NCBI GenBank assembly: GCA_963655255.1
Contig: CAVKEB010000002.1
Coordinates: forward strand, 1-64,000
DNA from: CAG-791 sp963655255
GTDB taxonomy: Bacteria; Bacillota; Clostridia; Lachnospirales; Lachnospiraceae
Length of the DNA: 64,000 nt
Direction: 5' to 3'
A model generated the notes under the pieces. That model saw nothing but the letters and a program-made list of their open reading frames with translations. It was not told the DNA's origin and made no database searches. The number at the start of each line of letters is the position of its first letter. The stretch's first letter is position 1. Made by a program: the position numbers and the translations under genes. This document shows, in pieces, positions 8,437-17,238 of the stretch.

Positions 8437-9828
8437 ATGAAAAAACAGTTAGCCGTTTTACTGTCAGCAACGATGCTTACCTCGCTCCTTGCAGGATGCG
8501 CGGTTTCCACCGATACGGGAAGCGGATCCGGATCCGGCTCGGCAGCAGCAGAGACTGACACCACCGATGCAGCCGCTGCGGATACCTCTGCAGATACAGC
8601 TGCAGCATCCGGTGATGCAGAAGAGATCACCTGGATGTTCTGGGATGATCTGGAGGCAACCGACGACCTGATTTCTGTCGGATATAAGGAAACGATCGAC
8701 CGTTTCAACAAGGACTACGAAGGCGTTTATCACGTAACTCCGATTACGACTAACCTGGAAGAGTATTACACCAAGCTGAACGCACTGGTCGCTTCCGGCG
8801 AGACACCGGATGTCTTCATCGTCAGCCCCGGCCCGAACCTTGACGTCTATGTGGATCCCGGAATCGCGGCTCCTCTGGATGATTATCTGGCACAGGATGG
8901 CTGGAAGGATTCCTTCTCCAGCGACGCGGTATTCGCGCAGCAGACCTATGACGGAAAGATTTACGCGGTTCCGCTGAACATTGCAGCGGCATGCGTCTTC
9001 TACAACACCGAGATGTTCGAGAAGGCCGGTGCAACAGTTCCGACCACCTGGGATGAGCTGATCGATGACTGCGAGAAGCTTCAGGCAGCAGGATACACAC
9101 CGATCACGATTTCCGCAGGAACGGCATGGTGCCTTTCCATGCTGGCTGGTTACCTCTGCGACCGCGAGGGCGTGGATCTGACGAAGGTTGAGTCCGGTGA
9201 AGAGAGCTGGAACAACGATAAGACCGTTGCAGCAGGCGAGAAGCTTCTGCAGCTGGCGCAGTACTTCCAGCCCACCGCAGCAGGCGACACCAATGATGTT
9301 GCAACCGCAGGCTTCTATAACGAAGAGGCGGCGATCCTGATCCAGGGGTCCTGGGCGATCGCGCAGATGAACGGATCCAACCCTGACATCGAGAGCAAGT
9401 GCGGCGTCTTCCAGTTCCCTGCAATCGAAGGCGGCAACGACTCCGGCCGTGTCATTGCAAAGTCTGATTCTCTTGCAATGAGCTCCTCCACCAAGTATCC
9501 GGATGCCTGCATCGCACTGATGAAGTACTTCACCGATGACACTGCTCAGAAGTATACGGCAGAGGTCGGCGGAAAGATTCCGGTTACCAACGTAGATTAT
9601 GATGTCGACAAGGCTCCGAAGCAGCTGTCCTATGTGATGGATGTATTCTCCAATGCATCTGCAACCTTCGGATTCTACAACGAGTCTCTGGCAACGACCG
9701 AGGCCGGCTCTGAGTTCGACGACACGATGGTTTCCATGTACCTCGGCGACTATACACCGGAGCAGGCATTCCAGACCATCGAAGACTGGTATGCAGACAA
9801 CAACCCGGGCGGAGTTCGCGGAAACTGA
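8437..9828 (+). CDS. Sugar ABC transporter substrate-binding lipoprotein (family 1)
   Basis: A 463-residue extracellular solute-binding protein. A signal peptide ends in the lipobox LLAGC, so it is lipidated and anchored outside the membrane. A Ser/Ala/Asp linker (residues 22-58) follows, then a family 1 carbohydrate-binding fold with the PDVFIVSPG and AAILIQGSWA segments. GGGAGG precedes the ATG. Two MalFG-type permease genes follow, separated by a terminator-like hairpin. No ATPase gene is present, as is common where a shared MsmK-type ATPase serves several importers. The sugar is unknown; the later GH43 gene hints at arabinosides. Confidence 0.9.
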   Translation: MKKQLAVLLSATMLTSLLAGCAVSTDTGSGSGSGSAAAETDTTDAAAADTSADTAAASGDAEEITWMFWDDLEATDDLISVGYKETIDRFNKDYEGVYHVTPITTNLEEYYTKLNALVASGETPDVFIVSPGPNLDVYVDPGIAAPLDDYLAQDGWKDSFSSDAVFAQQTYDGKIYAVPLNIAAACVFYNTEMFEKAGATVPTTWDELIDDCEKLQAAGYTPITISAGTAWCLSMLAGYLCDREGVDLTKVESGEESWNNDKTVAAGEKLLQLAQYFQPTAAGDTNDVATAGFYNEEAAILIQGSWAIAQMNGSNPDIESKCGVFQFPAIEGGNDSGRVIAKSDSLAMSSSTKYPDACIALMKYFTDDTAQKYTAEVGGKIPVTNVDYDVDKAPKQLSYVMDVFSNASATFGFYNESLATTEAGSEFDDTMVSMYLGDYTPEQAFQTIEDWYADNNPGGVRGN

Positions 9829-9910
9829 TCCGGACATTTGGAAAACCTGAAAAGTGATTGCCCTGCACGGACTCCGGGAGGAGCCTGCAGGGCAGCCGCA
9901 GAAGAGAAGG

Positions 9911-9949
9911 CAGCGGGATCGCCCGATGGGACGGCGGTTCCGCTGTTTT
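9911..9949 (+). terminator. Intra-operon terminator-like hairpin after binding-protein gene
   Basis: A 13-bp stem with wobble pairs (9911-9923 with 9933-9945) is followed by TTTT. A second hairpin, TGCCCTGCA with TGCAGGGCA, sits just upstream at 9859-9894. Together they should reduce read-through from the binding-protein gene into the permease genes. Confidence 0.7.
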
Positions 9950-9993
9950 ACAATTATGAAGAAATAAACAATAGTTAACGAAAAGGAGCGTCT

Positions 9994-10872
9994 ATGGATA
10001 AGCTCTTACGGAACAAAAAAGCAATTGCCCTGTTCGTGGGGCCCGGACTGGTTCTGTTTACCCTGGTCCTGTTCATACCGATCTGCCAGTCGGTTTACTA
10101 TTCCTTCTGTGATTACAATGCATTGACTGCACCGCAGTGGGTGGGCCTTCAGAATTACAAGCAGCTGATGAAGGATCCGACCATGAAGATCGCCCTGAAG
10201 AACTCCTTGTTCTTCCTGGTATTCTCCTGCGTCTCCCAGCTGCTGATGGGCCTGATTCTCGCGGGCCTTTTGACGAACATTCCGAAGGGAAGGAACCTCT
10301 TCAAGAACGTTATTTATCTTCCGTGCGTCCTGTCATCCGCAGCCCTCGGACTCCTGTGGATGTTCATTTTCAGCCCGAAGCTCGGCATCAACCAGCTCCT
10401 GCAGAAAATCGGCATCGAAGGACCACTCTGGCTGATGGACACCAAGGGCTTCATTATTCTGCCGATGTGGGTCATTGCCTTTGTTTCCCTCTGGCAGTAC
10501 GTGGGACAGTCCATGATGCTGTACATGGCGCAGATTTCCGGCATCGACAAGTCGCTGTATGAAGCGTCCTACATAGACGGATGCACAAAGGTGCAGACCT
10601 TCCGTCATATCACGCTCCCTCTGATCAAGCCCATGGTGGGAACGGCAATGAGCCTGAACGCCATCGGTTCGCTGAAGTTCTTCGATCTGGTTTATAACAT
10701 GACCGAAGCCGGGCCCAACCACAAGACCGAGGTGCTCGCCACTCATCTGTACACGCAGGGCTTTAAGTATTTCAAATACGGATATGCCAGTGCGATCGGC
10801 GTTGTTCTTCTGGTTCTGTGTCTGCTGATGACCTTTATCATCAATAAGATCTTCAAGGATGACAATACGTAA
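9994..10872 (+). CDS. Sugar ABC transporter permease, MalF type
   Basis: A 292-residue inner-membrane permease with six hydrophobic segments. The EAA loop near residues 185-205 (EASYIDGCTKVQTFRHITLPLI) is where the ATPase docks. The start at 9994 has AAGGAG upstream. It pairs with the MalG-type permease 15 bp downstream to form the translocation channel for the lipoprotein encoded upstream. Confidence 0.9.
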   Translation: MDKLLRNKKAIALFVGPGLVLFTLVLFIPICQSVYYSFCDYNALTAPQWVGLQNYKQLMKDPTMKIALKNSLFFLVFSCVSQLLMGLILAGLLTNIPKGRNLFKNVIYLPCVLSSAALGLLWMFIFSPKLGINQLLQKIGIEGPLWLMDTKGFIILPMWVIAFVSLWQYVGQSMMLYMAQISGIDKSLYEASYIDGCTKVQTFRHITLPLIKPMVGTAMSLNAIGSLKFFDLVYNMTEAGPNHKTEVLATHLYTQGFKYFKYGYASAIGVVLLVLCLLMTFIINKIFKDDNT

Positions 10873-10887
10873 GGGAGGGAGACGGAA

Positions 10888-11781
10888 ATGAGTAAAACAA
10901 AAACATTACAGGCCGGCTCCGCCGGAACAGAGAAACTGAAGAAGCAGAAGGAGAAGATTCACTGGACACCGGCACTGGTGCTGATTTATATTTTCCTGAT
11001 TTTCATGCTGGTCATTTATCTGGCGCCGCTCCTCTGGACCTTCATGGTATCGTTTAAGTCGAACGCGGAGATCTTCACCTCTCCGTTCTCGCTCCCGAAG
11101 GTGATTCAGCTGGGCAACTACATTGTCGCATGGACGGCGGGACACCTCGGAACCGCAACGATGAACTCGTTCATCGTCTGCATTGTCACACTGGCTCTTT
11201 CAATGGTTCTGGGTGCGATGATTTCCTTTGCCATCGGCGTTATGCGCTGGAAGGGATCCGGAGCGGTTCTGACCTATTTCATGATGGGAATGATGATTCC
11301 GGTTCACTGCGTACTGATTCCTCTGTTCACCAGATTTGCGAAGATGGGACTTTCGAACAGTCTGATCGGACTGATTATCCCGTATCTGACCTTTTCGCTG
11401 CCGGTTACGATTTTCATCATGACCGGATTCTTCCGCAGTATGCCTCATGAACTGATTGAGTCCGCCTGCATCGACGGTGCGAACATCTATCAGATTTTCG
11501 TCAAGGTCGGACTTCCGCTGGCGAGGACCGGCTTCTTTGTAACCGGCCTGATGACTTTCGTCGGCAACTGGAACGAGCTGCTGCTCGCCATGGTATTCAT
11601 CTCGGATGATTCCAAGAAGACTCTGCCGGTTTCTCTGTCGAAATTCGTAGGGCCTTACAACACGAACTATTCCCAGATGTTCGCGGCTATCATCCTGGCC
11701 ATCATCCCGACCATTGTGGTCTACTGCTGCTTCAGCAACCAGATCGTAGACGGTCTGACGGCCGGCGCGGTCAAGGGATAA
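10888..11781 (+). CDS. Sugar ABC transporter permease, MalG type
   Basis: A 297-residue partner permease. A 30-residue Lys-rich cytoplasmic N-terminus precedes six membrane segments, and the EAA loop (ELIESACIDGANIYQIF) lies near residue 195. GGGAGGGAG provides the ribosome site. It completes the importer and is followed by a strong terminator. Confidence 0.9.
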   Translation: MSKTKTLQAGSAGTEKLKKQKEKIHWTPALVLIYIFLIFMLVIYLAPLLWTFMVSFKSNAEIFTSPFSLPKVIQLGNYIVAWTAGHLGTATMNSFIVCIVTLALSMVLGAMISFAIGVMRWKGSGAVLTYFMMGMMIPVHCVLIPLFTRFAKMGLSNSLIGLIIPYLTFSLPVTIFIMTGFFRSMPHELIESACIDGANIYQIFVKVGLPLARTGFFVTGLMTFVGNWNELLLAMVFISDDSKKTLPVSLSKFVGPYNTNYSQMFAAIILAIIPTIVVYCCFSNQIVDGLTAGAVKG

Positions 11782-11798
11782 GAAAACAGGTAGTGAAG

Positions 11799-11839
11799 AA
11801 GCGGTTCCGATGTTAAAATGAAACAGCGGAACCGCTTTT
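11799..11839 (+). terminator. Intrinsic terminator after permease genes
   Basis: A perfect 11-bp stem (AAGCGGTTCCG with CGGAACCGCTT) runs into a short T run. It separates the importer genes from the DUF4867 gene, which may be reached by read-through. Confidence 0.85.
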
Positions 11840-11872
11840 ACGCGGAATCAGAACTATCAGGAGGAATGTATC

Positions 11873-12511
11873 ATGAAAATCTATCAGGTAACAGATCCCG
11901 AATTTGCAGAATACGGCAAGGTTGTGACCGGCTATGATGTTCAGCCGATCGTGGATGCACTGAAGGAGCACACGCCTCTTCCGGAGGGAACGGACTATGT
12001 GGCGGAAGAGCCTGCGCTTCAGAACCTCGATGCCAGCAAGGCAATTGCTCCGTCTCTGTTCGGCGGCCTTCCGGTTCAGTTCGGATGGTGCAACGGACAC
12101 AACACGAAGCTCAACTGCGTAGAGTATCACCGCAGCAGTGAGTTCAATCTCGGAACAGAGGATTTCATCCTTCTGCTCGGCAGAGAGTGCGATATCACGA
12201 AGGATGGCAAGCTGGATACCAATACCATCAAGGCATTCAAGGTTCCGGCCGGCGTTCTGGTTGAGGTCTATGCAACCTCTCTTCATTATGCACCCTGTCA
12301 CACGGATGCTTCCAAGGGCTTCAAGGTTCTGGTTGCTCTTCCGCAAGGCACCAATGTCGGAACCTGCAAGACGGAGGAAAAGAGCGGCGAGGACAAGCTC
12401 CTTCGCATGACCAACAAGTGGCTCATTGCACATCCGGAGGCAAGTGAAGCGAAGGACGGCGCATGGGTCGGCCTGGAAGGTGTCAACATCGACATCGCGG
12501 ACAGCATCTGA
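11873..12511 (+). CDS. DUF4867 family protein
   Basis: A 212-residue soluble protein that matches the DUF4867 family as I recall it, often found beside sugar-uptake and sugar-isomerase genes. The middle region (LNCVEYHRSSEFN, VPAGVLVEVYATSLHYAPCHT) has the His/Glu-rich look of a cupin-type metal site, so a sugar-modifying or isomerase role is possible but unproven. AGGAGG lies upstream of the ATG. It is the last gene of ordinary GC content before the AT-rich block. Confidence 0.75.
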   Translation: MKIYQVTDPEFAEYGKVVTGYDVQPIVDALKEHTPLPEGTDYVAEEPALQNLDASKAIAPSLFGGLPVQFGWCNGHNTKLNCVEYHRSSEFNLGTEDFILLLGRECDITKDGKLDTNTIKAFKVPAGVLVEVYATSLHYAPCHTDASKGFKVLVALPQGTNVGTCKTEEKSGEDKLLRMTNKWLIAHPEASEAKDGAWVGLEGVNIDIADSI

Positions 12512-12572
12512 GAATCAGATAATCTGTATACGTGAAAATGTTAAGGGACAGGAGTTCCCTAAACAGTTTATT

Positions 12573-12621
12573 CTGTAGGTTGGCGGATCATATTGGAAGG
12601 CCCGCTGACCTACAGATTTTT
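12573..12621 (+). terminator. Intrinsic terminator after DUF4867 gene
   Basis: CTGTAGGT and ACCTACAG pair, extended by GGCGG with CCGC across a small mismatch, and are followed by ATTTTTATTATTT. It marks the end of the first sugar-importer transcript. Confidence 0.85.
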
Positions 12622-12826
12622 ATTATTTGCAGCAGCCATGAAAGTCGGGCCTCATTTCGGCTATTACCGCTTGCGGTAAAGCGTAAGCTTAAAATCCAGA
12701 ATTGGTTTCAAATCATTTTTTCAGTAGGCTTTATTGTATTCAAGAGAATACAATTTGATATCTCGTCGGCATACAGTGTACTCATAAGAGATAAAATAGA
12801 AGAACCAATCAGACATAATGGCGATC
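12622..12826. other. Convergent intergenic region at the edge of the AT-rich block
   Basis: No gene is seen. Base composition drops here from GC-rich to AT-rich. The region holds a perfect inverted repeat, ATTGTATTC-AAGA-GAATACAAT (12733-12754), possibly a weak terminator for the histidine kinase gene on the minus strand, and a TTACCGCTTGCGGTAA hairpin near 12665. Confidence 0.45.
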
Positions 12827-14026
12827 TTATGTGCGAATAAGAGTCTTCTTAAACCGAACAAAAAAAGTGTTTTGTTTGGTATCGACATCACTTTCGGCCC
12901 ATATTTTACCATTTAAATCTTCTACGATCTGCGCAGCGATGGAAAGACCCAGGCCATTTCCATCGGCAACAGACATCGTTGAATCCGAGCGATAAAAGCG
13001 AGTAAAAATACGTTTAAGATCATCTTTTTCTATGGGGATTCCCTGACTTGAAACGGATAACTGTGGAATCTTTGATGAAGCATAACATAAGGTCACAGAG
13101 ATGGCACCACCGGGAGTGCAGTATTTTAATGCATTATCCAAAAAGATGCTTATCAGTTGCTGTAATCGCTGTTCATTACCGGAAATGTGAATGCCATTCT
13201 GAATATTGCTGGTTATGGATAAACCCTTGTCAAAAGCCAAAGGTTCATAGATTGCGACACCGCACTGAACAATATAGCTGAGATCCACATTAGTATGATC
13301 TACCGGGAGCAGAGCACTGTCATATCGTGCAATTTGAAGCATATTTCCAATTAAGTCTCGCATGCGGGACGCTTCTGCCTTTATGTTCTCCATACGGAGC
13401 TGGTCCTTGGAATCCAAGCTGTCAATATCCAGCATACCCAAATTTGATAAAATGACGGTCAAAGGAGTCTTCAATTCATGTGATGCATTGGCGATGAACT
13501 GCTTTTGTGCGATCATTGCCTTTTCGACAGGGACAGAGATCCATTTGGAAATAGCAAAACCAAGGACAAGAAAAGCAAAAAAAGCCACAATACCGCTTGT
13601 TATATAATTTCGAAGCTGGGCCGACAGAAATTGTTTCTCTGCGGAGATATCAACTAGTGCAATGCGAATATTGGAATAACCGATGCTTTTTCGCATATAA
13701 CGAATATTGTCCGAAAGCTCACCGGAACTGGAAGTCGAGTTGAGAATATCAGAGGCGAGTGACAGGATTTCTTCTTTGCTAGATGCAAAAAGATGATCTA
13801 AAAGAAGTGTGCATTTTCCGGAATAATTAACGGTGACTACAGCAATGGGATATGTTGATTCGCTTGCAGCTGATATATCGGAAAGAATGTAGGACATATC
13901 GGAATAGCAACTATCTTTCAGATTGTTTCTGGCAGACAAATAGGTCGATGACAAGAAAAAAATAACAAAAATAGTTGAAACGGCGGAAATACTAAAGATA
14001 ATTTGTATGCGTAATTTACGAATCAT
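12827..14026 (-). CDS. Sensor histidine kinase with degenerate ATP-binding G1 box
   Basis: A 399-residue membrane kinase. A transmembrane helix at 8-30, an extracellular sensor of about 110 residues and a second helix at 142-163 are followed by a HisKA domain with phospho-acceptor His183 (SHELKTPLT), the N box around Asn298, and a G2 box GNGLGLSI. The G1 box reads VSSQGIPI, so the usual Asp is Ser327 and the second Gly is Pro331. No HAMP domain is evident. It overlaps the response-regulator gene by 4 bp, so the two are translated together. It lies in the AT-rich block and probably senses a signal linked to the arabinoside importer next door. Confidence 0.86.
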   Translation of the reverse strand: MIRKLRIQIIFSISAVSTIFVIFFLSSTYLSARNNLKDSCYSDMSYILSDISAASESTYPIAVVTVNYSGKCTLLLDHLFASSKEEILSLASDILNSTSSSGELSDNIRYMRKSIGYSNIRIALVDISAEKQFLSAQLRNYITSGIVAFFAFLVLGFAISKWISVPVEKAMIAQKQFIANASHELKTPLTVILSNLGMLDIDSLDSKDQLRMENIKAEASRMRDLIGNMLQIARYDSALLPVDHTNVDLSYIVQCGVAIYEPLAFDKGLSITSNIQNGIHISGNEQRLQQLISIFLDNALKYCTPGGAISVTLCYASSKIPQLSVSSQGIPIEKDDLKRIFTRFYRSDSTMSVADGNGLGLSIAAQIVEDLNGKIWAESDVDTKQNTFFVRFKKTLIRT

Positions 14027-14697
14027 TGTTGATTCTCCAGTCGATAACCCATTTTACGAACGCTGACAATCTGTACTGTGGAATGTAAGAGAGAAAGCTT
14101 TCTCCTCAAAAAACTGATATAGGCTTCTACATTATTAAATGTTGCATTAGAGTCGTATCCCCATACTTTAGTAATCAACACCTCCTTAGACATCAGAGAG
14201 CCGGTGTTGAGCATTAAAATTTTTAGCAGTTCCATTTCCTTTGGATTTAAAGACAGAAAGTTTGCGCCACAATGTAATTCACTTAAATCAGTAAGCAGGT
14301 GCAGATCACCAAATTGCAGGGAATTAGAAACATATTGAGGTTGTCTGCGCAAAAGTGCGCGCAGACAGGCCAGTAATTCATTATTATTGAATGGTTTGGT
14401 AAGATAGTAATCGGCACCGTAGTCCAGGCCGTGAATTCGATCCTCCAGTTCGCTTTTGGCGGTAAGAATTAAAATCGGTGTATTAATCCCCTCTGAACGA
14501 AGTCTCTTTAAGATATCGAACCCATTCATTCCCGGAAGCATGACATCAAGAATAACGGCGTCATAGGAAACAGTTTTAGCATATTCGTATCCCTCCGTCC
14601 CGTCAAAAACGATATCACACGAATAACCATTTTCACATAGTAAATCTTCGAGCGTATGCGCAAGCCGTTCATTGTCCTCAACAATCAAAAGCTGCAT
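14023..14697 (-). CDS. OmpR-family response regulator
   Basis: A 224-residue regulator. The receiver domain has phospho-acceptor Asp51 (VILDVMLPG) and Lys in LTKPF; a winged-helix DNA-binding domain spans about 125-222. GGGAGG precedes the ATG at 14697; the upstream in-frame extension has no such site. It diverges from the second sugar importer, sharing a 230-bp promoter region, which makes that operon its likely target. OmpR-type control of a sugar importer is less usual than the YesN/AraC type in Clostridia. Confidence 0.9.
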   Translation of the reverse strand: MQLLIVEDNERLAHTLEDLLCENGYSCDIVFDGTEGYEYAKTVSYDAVILDVMLPGMNGFDILKRLRSEGINTPILILTAKSELEDRIHGLDYGADYYLTKPFNNNELLACLRALLRRQPQYVSNSLQFGDLHLLTDLSELHCGANFLSLNPKEMELLKILMLNTGSLMSKEVLITKVWGYDSNATFNNVEAYISFLRRKLSLLHSTVQIVSVRKMGYRLENQQ

Positions 14698-14927
14698 TAT
14701 AGATCCTCCCAAAATGTTTATGACGTAAAGCAAGCTATATAAACAATCACCTTGATGCGTCGTCAATATACCTGTTATAGTACACATTTCACTGAGCCAC
14801 AAGAGAATGTTTATGAAAATAATTGTGAAATACGCACTATTTTTTCAGAGTATTTTAAGACTTGTGGTATATATTGATGAACAGATGGAAAATATCTAGC
14901 CAGATATTTTAATTTTAGGAGGGACAT

Positions 14928-16265
14928 ATGAAAAAACGAGTATTAAGTTTACTGCTTGCAGGCGTAATGGTGGCGGGAATGGCCGGATGTGGAAGTGCAG
15001 AGAAAGCATCCGATGCGAATTCGTCGCAGGAAGCATCAACAGAAACAGCAGAAGCAACAACAGATGCTGCTACAGAATCGAGTGAGGAAACAGCTTCCGC
15101 TTCAAATCCGATTGATATTTCTTTCTGGTGCAATTTTACAGGATCAGATGGAGATGTCCTCCGTGAAATCGTTCAGGAATTCAATGATACCAATACAGAT
15201 AATATTACCGTGTCTGTGGATATCATGGATTACAGCACACTGCTTACAAAGCTTCCTGCTGCGGTATCAACGGGAACGGGCCCGTCCTTTATGCTGGCCG
15301 GCATTGAGCTGATTAACGAATATGCCAATAATGGAATGTTGGAAGATATTGGTGATTTCTGGGATGCAACGGGAACCAATAAAGACAACTTCTATGAAAA
15401 TGTATTGGCAAAGTCTTATGTAAACGGAACACAGTACGGCGTTCCGATGCAGTACAACTTACAGTACCTGTATTACAACAAGGACATGTTCAAGGATGCA
15501 GGGCTGGATCCGGATGCGCCGCCGACAACATTCGAGGAACTGGAAGAGGATGCCAAGGCATTGACAGATTCTTCAAAGGGTACTTATGGAATTGCTCTTC
15601 CGACAGATTATGGCTATTACGTACAGTATCTGTGGGGAAATGGAGGAGATGTTATCAATACTTCTACAGATGAAAATCTCCTGGTTTCGGATGAGAACAA
15701 AAAGACATTGCAGTGGCTCCAGAATCTTTCGAAGGAAGGAGTATCTCCGTCTGGAATTACTGCTGCGGAAGCAGACACCATGTTCCAGTCTGGTCAGATT
15801 GCGATGGAAATGTCCGGTCCGTGGAATATCAATGCATTGAATGAACTTGGAATGAATTATGGTATTGCTGCAATTCCGGCGGGCTCTGATGGTGCATATT
15901 CAGCAGAAGGTGGTTGCTGCTGGATGCTTACCAAGGGTGCAGATGATGCAACCAGGCAGGCAGTATATAAGTTCATGGCTTATTGGCTCTCTGATCCGGT
16001 ATTGAAGAAGTGGTCTACAGTAAATGGATTCCCGGTATGGTCCTATTCTCTTCTGAAGGATGAAGACATTCAGAATAATGAGATTCTGAGCAGTGTATCT
16101 GCTGCTTCTACCATCGGACGTGATTGGCATCTTGGTTATTCCTATGGCAGCCAGATTGATTCGGATGTTATGCAGCCTATGATTGAAAAGGTTCTGTCCG
16201 GAGAGAATGTTGATGCTTCGCTTCAGTCCGCATCAGATACGCTGGATTCTATTATTGGAAAATAA
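14928..16265 (+). CDS. Sugar ABC transporter substrate-binding lipoprotein, second system
   Basis: A 445-residue lipoprotein with lipobox MAGC, a Ser/Thr/Glu linker (residues 22-60) and a family 1 solute-binding fold. AGGAGG lies seven bases before the ATG. It is the first gene of the AT-rich importer operon, with two permeases and a GH51 arabinofuranosidase downstream, so it most likely binds arabino-oligosaccharides. Codon use is far more AT-rich than in the importer protein encoded at 8437, so it is a separate acquisition and not a recent duplicate. Confidence 0.9.
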   Translation: MKKRVLSLLLAGVMVAGMAGCGSAEKASDANSSQEASTETAEATTDAATESSEETASASNPIDISFWCNFTGSDGDVLREIVQEFNDTNTDNITVSVDIMDYSTLLTKLPAAVSTGTGPSFMLAGIELINEYANNGMLEDIGDFWDATGTNKDNFYENVLAKSYVNGTQYGVPMQYNLQYLYYNKDMFKDAGLDPDAPPTTFEELEEDAKALTDSSKGTYGIALPTDYGYYVQYLWGNGGDVINTSTDENLLVSDENKKTLQWLQNLSKEGVSPSGITAAEADTMFQSGQIAMEMSGPWNINALNELGMNYGIAAIPAGSDGAYSAEGGCCWMLTKGADDATRQAVYKFMAYWLSDPVLKKWSTVNGFPVWSYSLLKDEDIQNNEILSSVSAASTIGRDWHLGYSYGSQIDSDVMQPMIEKVLSGENVDASLQSASDTLDSIIGK

Positions 16266-16289
16266 AAACCATACGGAAGTTTAATATTC

Positions 16290-16327
16290 ACGGGGCTGTT
16301 GCATATTCCATGTGACAGCCCCGTTTC
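16290..16327 (+). terminator. Intra-operon terminator-like hairpin after second binding-protein gene
   Basis: A perfect 10-bp stem, ACGGGGCTGT with ACAGCCCCGT, is followed by TTTCTAT, between the binding-protein and first permease genes. The T run is short, so partial read-through is expected, leaving the binding protein in excess. Confidence 0.75.
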
Positions 16328-16344
16328 TATCAAAGAGGTTCAAA

Positions 16345-17238
16345 ATGAAAGGCACAAAAAAATTATCTACATCAAATCAGAGAAGCGCCTATTTTTTCAT
16401 TCTTCCTGCAATGATTGTATTAACCATATTTGTGTTTATACCTTTAATCAGTGCTTTTGCACTCAGTGTATTAAACATTGACGTATATATGAATAATATA
16501 TCTTTTGCAGGAATCGCAAACTATGTAAAAATGTTTCACGATGAGCGGGTATGGAATGCAACGAAAAACACGCTGTTGTTTTCCGTAATGGAAATACCGG
16601 CACAATTGATTCTGGCCCTGTTTCTTACCATGCTCCTGTTAAAAAATACGGTGTTTCATAAAACTCTTCGGGCAACCTTTTATATTCCGTATGTATGTTC
16701 CATGACTGCCATTAGTATTTTGTGGTCGATGTTGTTGAATGCAAATTCCGGAATGCTTGCTTTTTTGCTGCGGAAGGTTGGAATCGTGATGCCAAATCTG
16801 TTGAACAGTACGACATGGGCTCTTCCTGTAGTTGCGATGGTAACTGTGTGGAAAAATTTTGGATATACCGTAACACTTCTGTCAGCGGCTGCACTGGATA
16901 TTCCGGCAGCATTGTATGAAGCCGCAGATCTGGATGGAGCAACCGGTTTTAAAAAATTTATTTATGTAACGATTCCGTCCATCAAGAATACGATCAGCTT
17001 TTGTCTTGTTACAATTCTTATCGCGGCCCTTCAGGCATTTGATCAGATCTATGTTATGACTGGCGGCGGTCCGCTGAACAGTACGGAGACACTCGTGTCT
17101 TATATATACGACAGAGGATTTCAGACGACACATGATCTGGGATATGCGTCTACTATTTCAGTTTATCTGTTCCTGTTAATTGCCATTATTACATTTTTAA
17201 CACGGCGTTATACATTCCAGACGGAGGCAGATGAATAG
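16345..17238 (+). CDS. Sugar ABC transporter permease, MalF type, second system
   Basis: A 297-residue permease with six membrane segments. The EAA loop (YEAADLDGATGFKKF) lies near residue 195. I start it at the ATG with AAAGAGG upstream rather than at the GTG at 16312, which lies inside the terminator hairpin. It overlaps the next permease gene by 8 bp. Confidence 0.88.
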   Translation: MKGTKKLSTSNQRSAYFFILPAMIVLTIFVFIPLISAFALSVLNIDVYMNNISFAGIANYVKMFHDERVWNATKNTLLFSVMEIPAQLILALFLTMLLLKNTVFHKTLRATFYIPYVCSMTAISILWSMLLNANSGMLAFLLRKVGIVMPNLLNSTTWALPVVAMVTVWKNFGYTVTLLSAAALDIPAALYEAADLDGATGFKKFIYVTIPSIKNTISFCLVTILIAALQAFDQIYVMTGGGPLNSTETLVSYIYDRGFQTTHDLGYASTISVYLFLLIAIITFLTRRYTFQTEADE

